The position numbers were made by a program, and so were the translations under genes. A stretch of 64,000 nt of DNA from Halorussus halophilus (GTDB lineage: Archaea > Halobacteriota > Halobacteria > Halobacteriales > Haladaptataceae): NCBI RefSeq assembly GCF_008831545.1, contig NZ_CP044523.1, positions 3,572,253 through 3,636,252 of the forward strand, read 5' to 3'. The notes beneath the pieces were generated by a model. That model made no database searches. It had not been told where the DNA came from and saw nothing but the letters and a program-made list of their open reading frames with translations. Shown in pieces: positions 7,370 through 16,274 of this stretch (positions within the stretch are counted from its first letter, which is position 1; each line of letters opens with the position of its first letter).

Positions 7370-9439
7370 ATGACACGTGACAACAGGACCTTTAGCGCCG
7401 TGTTCATGGCCGTTCTACTGGTGCTCGCCAGTGGCACAGCGGTGTCGCTCGCAGTAACCGGCGACAGTAGCCAAGCGGCCGGAGCGAACGCGGTTAGCCT
7501 CCAAGACGAAGACGGACAGCCCACAGCAAACGTAACCTTTAGCGACCAAACGTCCGACGACGGCGCGACGATAGTCGTCGATTCGGTGACGCTCTCGGAG
7601 GGTGGCTTCGTCGCCATCCACGACGAGACGCTACTCGACGGTGACGCCGTCGGGAGCGTCGTCGGCGTCTCGGACTACCTCGAAGCGGGGACCCACGAGA
7701 ACGTGGAAATCACGCTCGCTCGTCCCCTCAACGAGAGCCAGTCGCTCATCGCCATGCCGCACTTGGACACCAACGAGAACCAAGTGTACGACTTCGTTAT
7801 CGCCAACGGTGCCACGGACGGTCCGTACACCACTGACGGACAGATAGTCGTAGACCAAGGGATGGTGAGCGTCGGTGAGGAACCGGCGGAAACGACGACT
7901 GAGGAAGAGGAACCAGTCGAAACCACCACTGAAGAAGAGGAACCAGTCGAAACCACCACTGAAGAAGAGGAACCAGTCGAAACCACCACTGAAGAAGAGG
8001 AACCAGTCGAAACCACCACTGAAGAAGAGGAACCAGTCGAAACCACCACTGAAGAAGAGGAACCAGTCGAAACCACCACTGAAGAAGAGGAACCAGTCGA
8101 AACCACCACTGAAGAAGAGGAACCAGTCGAAACCACCACTGAAGAAGAGGAACCAGTCGAAACCACCACTGAAGAAGAGGAGCCGGTCGAAACGACGACT
8201 GAGGAAGAAGAGCCGGTGGAGACGACCACCGAAGAACCCGCCGAGGACCAACAGCAGTTCATCTTCAAGATAGAGCAACTGCAGATCGACGAGTGGTCGT
8301 TCGTCATCGGCGATTCCGAAGAACCCGACCGCACTGAGACGGTCAGTGACGTGTCCGTCAGCGACCGACGCGTCGAAATCAATCTCTCTGAGGTTCTCGC
8401 TCAGCAGGACATGGCTGCGGGTGACGTGACCACCCAAGACCCTGCGGCGGCCCAAGCGACCGTCGAGGAACAGCTCTCTGGGGACATCCAGACGGTTCGG
8501 TTCGTCCTCCGGGACATCTCCATCGAGAACGTCACGTTCGTCATCACGGCACCGGCCGACATGGAACTGCCAGAGCCGCCCATGATGACGACGACGCCGG
8601 AGGAGCCGGAGACGACTGAGGAACCGGTGGAGACGACCACCGAGGAGCCTGTCGAAACCACGACTGAGGAACCAGTGGAAACCACGACTGAAGAGCCGGT
8701 CGAGACGACGACCGAAGAACCAGTCGAAACCACGACTGAAGAACCGGTGGAAACGACGACCGAGGAACCGGTGGAGACCACCACTGAGGAGCCGGTCGAG
8801 ACGACGACCGAAGAACCAGTGGAAACCACAACTGAGGAACCGGTGGAAACGACGACCGAAGAACCGGTCGAAACAACCACTGAGGAACCAGTTGAAACCA
8901 CGACTGAGGAACCGGTGGAAACGACCACCGAAGAGCCGGTGGAAACCACGACCGAAGAGCCGGCAGAGACGACCACCGAGGAGCCTGTCGAGACGACGAC
9001 AGAGGAACCCGCAGACCTCGCGTCCTTCGAAGTCAGTGAACTCGACGCACCCGAGGAAGCGGCGGCCGGTGACGACATCAACGTCTCCGCCGTCATCAGC
9101 AACCCGAACGAACAGCAGACGACCCAGAGTATCGCGTTCCGACTCGAAGGGACCGTCATCGCTCGCCAAGACGTCACCCTAGAGGGTGGCGAAGAGCGTA
9201 CTGTCACCTTCGAGATAAACACGACCGGAGTCCCGTCGGGCGAGTACATCCACGGCATCTACAGCCAAGGATTCGGTGACCTCGCGGTCATCACCATCGC
9301 GGAACCGCCCGCGGAGACTACGGCGGCAGCGACGACCGAAGCGGACGACGAAGAGACGACGGAAGCTGAAGAGACCGAGACGCCCGCCGAAGCGACGACC
9401 ACTGCAGCACCCGCCGAGACGACGACGGCAGAGGCGTGA
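7370..9439 (+). CDS. Secreted Thr/Glu-repeat protein with DUF7282-like and CARDB-like domains
   Basis: 689 residues. A Sec signal peptide (residues 1-37, cleaved near AAGANA) precedes a DUF7282-type domain (about 45-165, with GGFVAIHD and MPHLDTNENQVYDFV). Tract 1 has eleven EEEEPVETTT units; then comes a roughly 110-residue unrecognised domain. Tract 2 has sixteen EEPVETTT-type units. A CARDB-like beta-sandwich (about 560-650) and another Thr/Ala/Glu tail follow. No C-terminal anchor (PGF-CTERM or helix) is seen, so it is probably released or held by partners. The tracts resemble O-glycosylated mucin-like linkers separating three globular domains. ORFs on the opposite strand here are repeat shadows. 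Confidence 0.85.
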   Translation: MTRDNRTFSAVFMAVLLVLASGTAVSLAVTGDSSQAAGANAVSLQDEDGQPTANVTFSDQTSDDGATIVVDSVTLSEGGFVAIHDETLLDGDAVGSVVGVSDYLEAGTHENVEITLARPLNESQSLIAMPHLDTNENQVYDFVIANGATDGPYTTDGQIVVDQGMVSVGEEPAETTTEEEEPVETTTEEEEPVETTTEEEEPVETTTEEEEPVETTTEEEEPVETTTEEEEPVETTTEEEEPVETTTEEEEPVETTTEEEEPVETTTEEEEPVETTTEEEEPVETTTEEPAEDQQQFIFKIEQLQIDEWSFVIGDSEEPDRTETVSDVSVSDRRVEINLSEVLAQQDMAAGDVTTQDPAAAQATVEEQLSGDIQTVRFVLRDISIENVTFVITAPADMELPEPPMMTTTPEEPETTEEPVETTTEEPVETTTEEPVETTTEEPVETTTEEPVETTTEEPVETTTEEPVETTTEEPVETTTEEPVETTTEEPVETTTEEPVETTTEEPVETTTEEPVETTTEEPVETTTEEPAETTTEEPVETTTEEPADLASFEVSELDAPEEAAAGDDINVSAVISNPNEQQTTQSIAFRLEGTVIARQDVTLEGGEERTVTFEINTTGVPSGEYIHGIYSQGFGDLAVITIAEPPAETTAAATTEADDEETTEAEETETPAEATTTAAPAETTTAEA
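7890..8232 (+). repeat. 30-bp tandem repeat inside the Thr/Glu protein gene
   Basis: The period is 30 bp and the unit encodes EEEEPVETTT. Nine units carry the same CCAGTCGAAACCACCACT core, and positions 7921-8160 are four identical 60-bp blocks. The first (PAETTT) and last two units have diverged codons, the pattern expected when the centre of an array expanded recently. Confidence 0.9.
8609..9010 (+). repeat. 24-bp degenerate tandem repeat in the same gene
   Basis: Sixteen units encode EEPVETTT (one PAETTT). Almost every unit uses a different mixture of synonymous codons (CCGGTGGAGACGACCACC, CCTGTCGAAACCACGACT and others), so the protein repeat is kept while the DNA has diversified. This contrasts with the identical units of the 30-bp tract upstream. 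Confidence 0.9.
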
Positions 9440-9579
9440 CGACTCTCGTCGTCTGACTTGACGACAATCTAATTTTTAAACGGTTCAGTATCGTTTAATC
9501 GCAAGATAGCGTCGGGTGTGGAACGTACCTGAACAGGAACATCCGTTTATTACTATCTATTTCGACACACCAAAATGCA

Positions 9580-10518
9580 ATGAAGCGATACGCCGCCGTC
9601 CTCGTGACGGTCATGTTGTTGCTCGCCGGTTGTTCCGGCGGCACTGGTAGCACAGGCACGACGACTACGACGCAGCTTTCCGGGACGACTGACGCGGGCG
9701 CGACGACCGCCCAAACTGAGTCGGGCACGTCGAGCGCGAGTCAGGGCACCGTCGAGTTCTACGTCAGCGACGAGAAGAACGCGATGGGCGACTTCGAGCA
9801 TCTGAACGTCACGGTCTCGAAGGTCGGTCTCAAGTCCGGCAACGAGTCCAACAGTTCGTGGCAGAACTACGAAGTCGATAACCGCACCATCGACCTCACC
9901 GAACTGACCGGCCCGAACGCGACGCACGTCGGGTCGTTCGACGCGAACGCGACCACGTACCAAGCCGTCTTCGTCTACGTCGAGGACGTGAACGGGACGC
10001 TGAAGAACGGCGAGCAGGTGAACGTGAAACTGCCGAGCAGCAAGCTCCAAATCAAACAGCAGTTCACCGTCGGCGCGAACGAATCGACCGACTTCGTCTT
10101 CGACATCTCGGTCTTCGAGGCCGGCAAGAGCGGCAAATACATCCTCAAGCCGGTCATCAGCGAGTCCGGTACCGACGTGGAAATCGACCCCGTCGATGAG
10201 AAGGGTGGCGCGGAGGACGGCAACGAGTCGAGCGAGAGCGCGCTGAACGCTTCCTTCGTTGGCAACGTCACGCAGGGCGAGAACGTCACCGTCGAAGTGA
10301 CGGAGAACGGCAGTGCCGTGGCGAACGCGACGGTGAGAGTCGACGGCGCAGTCGTCGGCGAGACGAACGCTGACGGGACGCTGACTATCTCCGTTCCCGA
10401 CGTGACGGTGCTGGAAGTCGAAGTCGAAACCGACGACGCGTCGGCGACGCTGAAACACGAGTTCGAAGCGAGCGGGCAGGGGAACAGCGAGAACGGTAGC
10501 GGCGGAAACGGCAACTGA
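9580..10518 (+). CDS. DUF4382 domain lipoprotein
   Basis: 312 residues with a lipoprotein signal: hydrophobic VLVTVMLLLAGC with the lipobox cysteine near residue 18, then a Thr/Ser/Gly-rich linker. Residues about 55-210 match the DUF4382 pattern (GTVEFYVSDEKNAMGDFEHLNVTVSKVGL and YQAVFVYVEDVNGTL). A second beta-rich domain (about 225-300, NVTVEVTENGSAVANATVRVDG) looks like a carboxypeptidase-regulatory or Big-like fold; the tail is Gly/Asn-rich. A TATA-like GTTTATTACT at 9545-9554 fits a leaderless start. Function unknown; probably an exposed cell-surface protein. Confidence 0.85.
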   Translation: MKRYAAVLVTVMLLLAGCSGGTGSTGTTTTTQLSGTTDAGATTAQTESGTSSASQGTVEFYVSDEKNAMGDFEHLNVTVSKVGLKSGNESNSSWQNYEVDNRTIDLTELTGPNATHVGSFDANATTYQAVFVYVEDVNGTLKNGEQVNVKLPSSKLQIKQQFTVGANESTDFVFDISVFEAGKSGKYILKPVISESGTDVEIDPVDEKGGAEDGNESSESALNASFVGNVTQGENVTVEVTENGSAVANATVRVDGAVVGETNADGTLTISVPDVTVLEVEVETDDASATLKHEFEASGQGNSENGSGGNGN

Positions 10519-10576
10519 AGCGACTGAGGTCTTCCGCCATCGATTTCACCCTCCACGTTGTGTTTCTGCCCGAGGG

Positions 10577-11206
10577 ATGACGGACGACGCCGAAGGAGAC
10601 GAGAACTCGGCGAGCGACGGAGACGACCTCCTCGCCCTGTTGGACGAACTTCGAATCACCGGGCTGAACGGTCTCGAATACGCGGACGACCCGTACGACG
10701 AGACGCGATATCGACGCATACTGAAACTCGCCTGCGAGTGGTACGGTCGCTCGCTAGACCTCCCGGCGGAAACAGTCCGCGAGCGATTCGCGTCGGAAGT
10801 CGGCCGCGTCACGCCGAAGGTGAGCGCCGACGCCGCCGTCTTCGACGACGAGGGTCGCATCCTCCTGCAACGACGCACAGACGACGAGACGTGGTGCTTG
10901 CCAGGCGGCTACACTGACCCGAACGAGTCGCCCCGCGAAACCGCCGTGAGGGAGACGCGAGAAGAGACCGGTCTGTCCGTGGAACCGCTAGAACTCGTCG
11001 GCGTCTACACCCGAAGACCCGGCGAGTACGGTCCGCACTGTCTGGTGGTTCACCTCTATCGCTGTGCAGTCGAACGTGGCGACCTCGAACTGTCTCACGA
11101 AGGTACCGACCTCCAGTACTGGTCGTTAGCGAACGTACCGGAGTGGCACAAGAACCACGAGCAGATGGCTCGGGACGCACGAAGGAAGTGGACCGACGCC
11201 CGATAG
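10577..11206 (+). CDS. NUDIX hydrolase with N-terminal helical domain
   Basis: 209 residues. A complete Nudix box is present: GYTDPNE followed by SPRETAV and RETREETGL (consensus G-x5-E-x7-RE-U-x-EE-x-G-U), preceded by VSADAAVFDDEGRILLQRR. Residues 1-70 form the helical extension seen in one bacterial/archaeal NUDIX subgroup (LDELRITGLNGLEYADDPYD). These enzymes cleave nucleoside diphosphate-linked compounds; the exact substrate is not evident. Confidence 0.9.
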   Translation: MTDDAEGDENSASDGDDLLALLDELRITGLNGLEYADDPYDETRYRRILKLACEWYGRSLDLPAETVRERFASEVGRVTPKVSADAAVFDDEGRILLQRRTDDETWCLPGGYTDPNESPRETAVRETREETGLSVEPLELVGVYTRRPGEYGPHCLVVHLYRCAVERGDLELSHEGTDLQYWSLANVPEWHKNHEQMARDARRKWTDAR

Positions 11207-11279
11207 CCAAGTGCCCGATGGCCAACCACCCGATAGCCAACCGACCGATTCTTACCCGGCGGGTTCCTACCTCCGCCTA

Positions 11280-12287
11280 ATGGACGCGCCGCTGTGGACC
11301 GAACGGTACGCCCCCGACCTCGAAGACCTCCCGCAGGACGAGGTCCGGGACTACCTCCAGAAGGCCGTGGACGAACCTATCAACCTCGTCCTGCACGGCC
11401 CGCCCGGTGCCGGAAAGACGGCCGCGGTGCGGGCGCTCGCCCGTGCGGCCCACGACGACCCGGACAACGACCTCGTGGAGATCAACGTCGCGGACTTCTT
11501 CGGCATGACGAAGAAGGAAGTCTCGAACGACCCGCGCTTCTCGTCGTTCATCGACAGCAAGCGCAGGCGCAACTCCTCGAAGGCCGACCTCATCAACCAC
11601 GTGCTGAAGGAGTCGGCGAGCTATCCGCCGGTCTCCGGCACCTACAAGACGGTCGTGCTGGACAACGCCGAAGCGATTCGTGAGGACTTCCAACAGGCAC
11701 TCCGCCGGGTGATGGAACGCCATCACGAGGCGACGCAGTTCGTCATCACGACGCGCCAACCGACGAAGCTCATCCCGCCCATCAAGTCGCGGTGTTTCCC
11801 CGTCTCGGTGAGCGCGCCGTCCCCCGACGAAATCGCCGCCGTGCTGAAAGACGTTGTAGAGGCCGAGGGCGTCGAGTACGACGAGAGCGGACTGGAGTAC
11901 GTCGCTGGCTACGCCAACGGCGACCTCCGGAAAGCTATCTTGAGCGCACAGACCACCGCCGAGGCAGAGGGCGAAGTGACGATGCAGGCCGCCTACGAGG
12001 TACTCGGCGAGGTCGGCGTCAGCGCGGAAATTCAGGAGATGTTAGACGCCGCGGAGGCAGGGGAGTTCAGCGACGCCCGCGGCATCTTGGACGACCTGCT
12101 CATCGACGAAGGCTTCGACGGCGAGGAAGTGCTAAGCGAGATTCTGGACGTTGCGCACTCGGGTCGATACTCTGGCGACGAGTTAGCGGAGTTGACCGTG
12201 TTGGCTGGCGAGGTGGACGTCGATTTAGCAGAAGGGTCGAGCGATCGAGTTCACATCGCGCACCTGCTGGCGGAACTCGGAGCCTGA
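11280..12287 (+). CDS. rfcC: Replication factor C small subunit-like AAA ATPase
   Basis: 335 residues, clamp-loader AAA+ fold. Walker A is GPPGAGKT near residue 41, the SRC motif (arginine finger supplied to the neighbouring subunit) is KSRCF near residue 168, and the C-terminal collar domain is present. The Walker B segment reads VVLDNAEA, so the catalytic glutamate of the usual LDEAD is replaced by asparagine. Haloarchaea carry several RFC small subunits; this divergent one is best matched to RfcC, and it probably binds but hardly hydrolyses ATP. Start at 11280 gives the family beginning LWTERYAP. Confidence 0.85.
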   Translation: MDAPLWTERYAPDLEDLPQDEVRDYLQKAVDEPINLVLHGPPGAGKTAAVRALARAAHDDPDNDLVEINVADFFGMTKKEVSNDPRFSSFIDSKRRRNSSKADLINHVLKESASYPPVSGTYKTVVLDNAEAIREDFQQALRRVMERHHEATQFVITTRQPTKLIPPIKSRCFPVSVSAPSPDEIAAVLKDVVEAEGVEYDESGLEYVAGYANGDLRKAILSAQTTAEAEGEVTMQAAYEVLGEVGVSAEIQEMLDAAEAGEFSDARGILDDLLIDEGFDGEEVLSEILDVAHSGRYSGDELAELTVLAGEVDVDLAEGSSDRVHIAHLLAELGA

Positions 12288-12306
12288 GGATCGGCCGTTC
12301 GTTCTC

Positions 12307-12660
12307 TTACGTCGGTGCAGTCCCGAGCAACCGCACCAGATTCAGGATGGTAATCCCGAACAGCACGCTGATGGTGTAGTGTGCGATTGCGACCAGCGCC
12401 GTCGTCCGGTACTTTATACGGTACACGGCCCGGATTGCGAAGAAATCCGCGGAGAGCGCGAGCACAATAATCAGCGCGACTCCGAGGGAGCTTTGGTACG
12501 CTTGCAACGCGAACGAGATAACGGCCGGAACTAGTCCGACGAGGAAGGCCCGCGAAATCGGCACGCTCCCGAGGACGTATCTGGCGGCGATGTGTGCGGT
12601 GACGCCGTAGAACAGCACCGCCAACAGGAACGTGACCACCAGCGCAGTGAGCGCGACCAT
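12307..12660 (-). CDS. Hypothetical four-helix membrane protein (117 aa)
   Basis: Not recognised as a characterised family. Hydrophobic segments lie at about residues 3-25, 39-55, 60-80 and 92-112, with few charged residues outside the short loops. It lies 60 bp downstream of tbp on the same strand and could be co-transcribed with it. Convergent with the RFC gene. Confidence 0.65.
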   Translation of the reverse strand: MVALTALVVTFLLAVLFYGVTAHIAARYVLGSVPISRAFLVGLVPAVISFALQAYQSSLGVALIIVLALSADFFAIRAVYRIKYRTTALVAIAHYTISVLFGITILNLVRLLGTAPT

Positions 12661-12719
12661 GGCCGAAAAATAGGACCGAGTCGGTTTGTGTGTACTGATT
12701 CGAATCCGCTCGTCTCGCT

Positions 12720-13280
12720 CTATTCGAGCAGACCGAGTTCTTCGAGGCGCGAGACGATCTTGTCAACTGCCTGTTCTGCGTCCTCGGGCTTCTTGCCGCC
12801 GGTGATGACGAGTTTGCCGGACCCGAACAGGAGCGCGACGACTTCGGGTTCGTCGAGTCGGTAGACGAGACCGGGGAACTGCTCGGGTTCGTACTCGATG
12901 TTCTCCAGACCGAGACCGATGGCGATGGCGTTGAGGTTGAGATTGCGTCCGAGGTCCGCCGAAGTGACGATGTTCTGAACGACGATTTCGGGGTTCTCGT
13001 TGACGTTGATGTTCAACTCGCGGAGTTTGTCGAAGACGATTTCGAGACTCTCGTGGACGTCGGCGGTACTCTTCGCGCCGGTACAGACGATTTTACCGGA
13101 ACGGAAGATGAGTGCTGCGGACTTCGGGTTCTGGGTGCGATAGACGAGACCGGGGAACTGCTCGGGGTCGTAGTCGGCCCCTTCCAGGTCCATCGCCACG
13201 CTCTGGAGGTCGAGTTCCTGCCCGATGCCCGTGGAGGCGACCACGTTTTCAATGTTGATGGTCTCCTTTGGGTCAGTCAT
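12720..13280 (-). CDS. tbp: TATA-box-binding protein
   Basis: 186 residues, the general transcription factor that nucleates archaeal promoters. The two pseudo-symmetric halves are plain: INIENVVASTGIGQELDL...FPGLVYR in the first and VQNIVTSADLGRNLNL...FPGLVYR in the second, each with a GKIVCTGAK/GKLVITGGK strand. The acidic C-terminal helix is typical. Haloarchaea often encode several TBPs; nothing here tells which one this is. The promoter carries an inverted repeat between the TATA box and start. Confidence 0.97.
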   Translation of the reverse strand: MTDPKETINIENVVASTGIGQELDLQSVAMDLEGADYDPEQFPGLVYRTQNPKSAALIFRSGKIVCTGAKSTADVHESLEIVFDKLRELNINVNENPEIVVQNIVTSADLGRNLNLNAIAIGLGLENIEYEPEQFPGLVYRLDEPEVVALLFGSGKLVITGGKKPEDAEQAVDKIVSRLEELGLLE

Positions 13281-13286
13281 GTACGA

Positions 13287-13305
13287 CTTAAATGTCGTAT
13301 TTAAG
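13287..13305. promoter_or_regulatory. Inverted repeat in the tbp promoter
   Basis: CTTAAAT-GTCGT-ATTTAAG, perfect 7-bp arms around a 5-bp spacer, placed between the tbp TATA box and its start codon. The overlapping ACGAC/GTCGT arms (13283-13298) extend the symmetry. A protein bound here would block polymerase loading, so an operator, possibly autoregulatory, is a reasonable inference. Confidence 0.5.
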
Positions 13306-13316
13306 GTTTATAAAGG
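13306..13316 (-). promoter_or_regulatory. tbp TATA box
   Basis: Minus-strand ACCTTTATAAACC, centred about 30 bp before the ATG at 13280, close to the haloarchaeal consensus. The mRNA is expected to be leaderless or nearly so. Confidence 0.75.
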
Positions 13317-13572
13317 TTGGTACTCTTCCCTGACAATTCCGTCAGGCGCTTTTTATGTTCTGTGTAGACTGTCAGTGACAACCGGCAATAAATGGGGGTC
13401 GATACTCGGCTTCATTTCGGCGACAGACGCTCTCTCCGGACGGTTCGTGTGTGTATTAAATTACTAACAGCCCTTGAGTGAATGTCGCACACCTACTCAG
13501 GGATTAGTGCCTCGGACGAATCTCGCGCGCGGACGGAGTTGATAAATTTTCTTGGAAATTGGACATTTGGGT

Positions 13573-13749
13573 GGCGCGCGCTGGTCGCGGCCTTTACTGG
13601 CCGCGCCGTTTCGCGCGAGGGACGAGTATCGCAAGCCGAGACGACGCGCTCCGGCGCGTCGTCTGTACTGAGAAACGCAGTCGGTTGGGAGGACGTGGCC
13701 TCGCGGTGCTGTGCGGTGCGGTCTTCATAGGTATCGGGTGTAGCTAGCC
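13573..13749 (+). repeat. Family A structured repeat, copy A1
   Basis: Contains all conserved blocks: GGCGCGCGCTG, hairpin 1 (CGCGGCC/GGCCGCG), CGCGCGAGGGACGAG, hairpin 2 (GACGACGCGC/GCGCGTCGTC, loop TCCG), CGCAGTCGGTTGGGAGG, GCGGTGCTGTGCGGT and GGTATCGGGTGTAGCTAGC. It lies in the 600-bp gap between the divergent tbp and tRNA methyltransferase genes. The remaining gap sequence (13317-13572 and 13750-13880) holds no convincing ORF. Confidence 0.85.
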
Positions 13750-13880
13750 TCCATTCAGCCACGCCGGAATCGTCGTGAGCATTGTACTCTAAGCCACACC
13801 GAAACAACTCCGGGAAGACCACCACAACATCTTCGTCCGCAGACGAAACCCCCAATAGTCACCGCCGAATCGAATACGCT

Positions 13881-14843
13881 GTGTACGCGCTGGAACTCGG
13901 AGGAGAGGACGACCGATTCGCCGCCGCGGAGGCCGCGAGCGCGGCGACCGGCGTCGAAGTCGCCGCGCCCGGACTCGCGACTGCAACGACGATTAGCGAC
14001 CGAGTGCAGACGCTCGCCTACACCCACCGCGCGAGCGAGTTGCTCGGCACGACGGACGCCGACGTGGAGAGCGCGAAAGTTCTGCTCGAAGCCAGCGACC
14101 TGAGCAGGGAGGGCACAGTCGCCGTCCGTGCCCGAGACGTTCGCGAAACTGCCGACATCGACACCCAACGCGCCGAGCGCGAACTCGGACAGGTCCTCGT
14201 GGACGCAGGTTTCACAGTCGATTTGGATGACCCGGACCACGAACTTCGGGCACTCTTTTCCAAGGAAACCTGCCTCCTCGGCTGGCTCGAAACCGTGAGT
14301 ATCCGCGACTACGGCACTCGAAAACCGACCGACCGGCCGTTCTTCCAACCCGGTGGGATGGACCCACTCCTCGCTCGGGCGCTGGTCAATCTCGCCGGAG
14401 CGTGCCCCGGCGCGAAGATACTCGACCCGATGTGTGGCACCGGCGGCGTCCTCATCGAAGGCGGACTCGTCGGCGCAACGGTGTACGGCACCGACGCCCA
14501 GCGCAAGATGGCTCGCGGCGCGGCGACGAATCTGGACCACTACCTCGACTCGGGGTGGGCGACGATGCAGGGCGACGCGACGCACCTGCCGTTTCCCGAC
14601 GGTAGCCTCGACGGTGTCGTCTTCGACGCGCCCTACGGCCGCCAGTCGAAGATTGCGAACCTCGGCTTAGACGATTTGGTAGAGGGCGCGCTCGAAGAAG
14701 CCAAGAGAGTAGCAGAGCGAGCAGTCGTGGTCGGCGACCGCTCGTGGGCCGACGCAGCACGCGAGGCAGGGTGGGAAGTCGAATCGGAGTTCGAGCGGCG
14801 AGTGCATCGCTCGCTGGACCGATTTATTATCGTCCTAGATTAG
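13881..14843 (+). CDS. THUMP-domain methyltransferase, probable tRNA (guanine10-N2)-dimethyltransferase
   Basis: 320 residues. The N-terminal ferredoxin-like/THUMP region (to about 160) precedes a Rossmann methyltransferase: SAM motif ILDPMCGTGGVLIEG near residue 198 and catalytic motif FDAPYGR near 264 (a DPPY variant used by N2-G10 enzymes). This architecture is archaeal Trm-G10, which dimethylates G10 of tRNA. The start GTG at 13881 (VYALELGGEDD) matches the N-terminus I recall for orthologues; an upstream TTG at 13782 would add 33 residues of low-complexity sequence. The stop codon overlaps that of the convergent thioesterase gene. Confidence 0.88.
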   Translation: MYALELGGEDDRFAAAEAASAATGVEVAAPGLATATTISDRVQTLAYTHRASELLGTTDADVESAKVLLEASDLSREGTVAVRARDVRETADIDTQRAERELGQVLVDAGFTVDLDDPDHELRALFSKETCLLGWLETVSIRDYGTRKPTDRPFFQPGGMDPLLARALVNLAGACPGAKILDPMCGTGGVLIEGGLVGATVYGTDAQRKMARGAATNLDHYLDSGWATMQGDATHLPFPDGSLDGVVFDAPYGRQSKIANLGLDDLVEGALEEAKRVAERAVVVGDRSWADAAREAGWEVESEFERRVHRSLDRFIIVLD

Positions 14844-15286
14844 TCCTCGTCGCTCTCTGCCGCCAGCGCTTTCTCTCGCAGTCGTTCGTCTTCCTCGGTT
14901 TCGACCACGAGTTCGGGCACTTCCACGGGGGAACCATCCTCGCCGATAGCGACGAAGGTGAAACACGACTCCGTCGTGCGCTCGGTCTCGCCCGTTCTGG
15001 GGTCCTCGCGCCACGCACGCAGTCGAACGCGGACACTGGTTCGACCGGCCGCGTAGACGTATGCCTCCACGAGCGCGGTGTCGCCCACTGGAATCGGCCG
15101 GTGGAAACTGAGGTCCTCGACGCCCGCCGTAACGCAGGTTTCGCCCGCGAAGCGCATCGCGGCCATCGCGCCGAGTTCGTCCATCCACTTCATCAACTCG
15201 CCGCCGTGGAGCGTCTCGTAGTTGTTGGCGTCGTTCGGTTGGACGCGAAAGCGGTTTTCGAGGTAGGTGTCCGTGGGTGTTGGCAT
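14840..15286 (-). CDS. Acyl-CoA thioesterase (hotdog fold)
   Basis: 148 residues with the YciA/BFIT-like hotdog pattern: PNDANNYETLHGGELMKWMDELGAMAA (the Asn/Gly/Asp catalytic helix) and the strand region VEDLSFHRPIPVGD. Hydrolyses acyl-CoA esters; chain length unknown. Start MPTPTDTY at 15286. Downstream of hisG on the same strand with an 80-bp gap. Confidence 0.88.
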   Translation of the reverse strand: MPTPTDTYLENRFRVQPNDANNYETLHGGELMKWMDELGAMAAMRFAGETCVTAGVEDLSFHRPIPVGDTALVEAYVYAAGRTSVRVRLRAWREDPRTGETERTTESCFTFVAIGEDGSPVEVPELVVETEEDERLREKALAAESDED

Positions 15287-15369
15287 GGAGAAAATATCGT
15301 ATCGAGACGTGATGAGCGTCCGGGTCTGGGGCAGGGGACGACGGCGAGAGAGAACACGAGCTTCGAACG

Positions 15370-16230
15370 TTATTCCACGAGTCGCTCGATTTCCGTCACG
15401 AGAATCCCGCTCGCGCCCACGCTCTTCAAGTCGTTGATGGTCTCGAACACGTCGCGTTCGTCCACGACGGCGTGGACGGCGACCATGCCGTCGCCGTTCC
15501 CGTCGCCTTCGATGTCCATCACCGTCGGACCGCCGAGACCTGGAATCACGTCCTTGACCTCGCCGAGTTTGTCCGCGGGGGCGTTCATCATCAGGTAGCG
15601 CTTGCCGTCCGCCGAGAGGACCGACTGGAGCGCCATCACGATTTGCTGGACTTTCTCGTCCTCGACCACGTCTTCGCGTGCAAAGAGGTGGACCGAACTC
15701 GCCAGCACTTCGTCCACGATGCCGAGGCGGTTGACTTTCAGCGTCGTCCCCGTACTCGTGATGTCGATGATAGCGTCGGCCATCTCGACGTGGGGCGTCA
15801 ACTCCGTCGCGCCGCTGACCTCCACGATGTCCGGCGAGACGCTCTGGTCGGCGAAGTACTGCTCGGCGATGTTGGGGAACTCCGTGGCGACAGTTTTCCC
15901 CGCGAGGTCTTCGACTGACTCGATGTCGCCATCTTCCGGCGCGGCGAGGACGAGTCTGCACTGGCCGAACTCCAAATCGAGCAGGTCGGTCACGTCGCCG
16001 GGGTCAGCCTCCCGAACTTGGTCGAGTCCGGTGATGCCGACGTCTGCAGCACCGTCGCTGACGTACTCGGGAATGTCGGCGGCGCGCGCGAAGAGGAGCG
16101 TCACCTCGGGGTCTACCGTGTCGGCGTACAGCTTTCGGTCCGCGCCATCGACGGCGTGCAGGCCCGCGTGTTCGAGCAGGTCCATCGACGGGTCGTGCAG
16201 TCGGCCCTTGTTCGGGACGGCGATTCGCAT
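15370..16230 (-). CDS. hisG: ATP phosphoribosyltransferase
   Basis: First enzyme of histidine biosynthesis; joins ATP and PRPP. 286 residues, the long HisG form with a C-terminal regulatory ACT-like domain (from about residue 205, [15 protein letters not shown] and [19 protein letters not shown]), so it should not need HisZ. Core signatures: [10 protein letters not shown] at the start, [12 protein letters not shown] and the PRPP loop [17 protein letters not shown] ([12 protein letters not shown]). No other his gene is adjacent, as is common in haloarchaea where his genes are scattered. Confidence 0.95.
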   Translation of the reverse strand: MRIAVPNKGRLHDPSMDLLEHAGLHAVDGADRKLYADTVDPEVTLLFARAADIPEYVSDGAADVGITGLDQVREADPGDVTDLLDLEFGQCRLVLAAPEDGDIESVEDLAGKTVATEFPNIAEQYFADQSVSPDIVEVSGATELTPHVEMADAIIDITSTGTTLKVNRLGIVDEVLASSVHLFAREDVVEDEKVQQIVMALQSVLSADGKRYLMMNAPADKLGEVKDVIPGLGGPTVMDIEGDGNGDGMVAVHAVVDERDVFETINDLKSVGASGILVTEIERLVE

Positions 16231-16274
16231 ATGTGTGTTTTGCAACTCGCTCGGCGGGGAACTAGTTTTCGACG

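Noticed and set aside
7631..9169. 512-codon ORF on the minus strand opposite the Thr/Glu-repeat protein
   Set aside because: Its low-complexity Phe/Arg/Gly sequence is the antisense shadow of the tandem repeats, and the plus-strand frame has signal peptide and recognisable domains.
13482..13747. Short ORFs covering copy A1
   Set aside because: They consist of the repeat element read in frame, lack promoters at the right distance, and are not shared with the other copies.
14840..15961. Single long minus-strand ORF joining thioesterase and hisG region
   Set aside because: Only the part after 15286 matches a protein family; the rest is an out-of-frame shadow of hisG.
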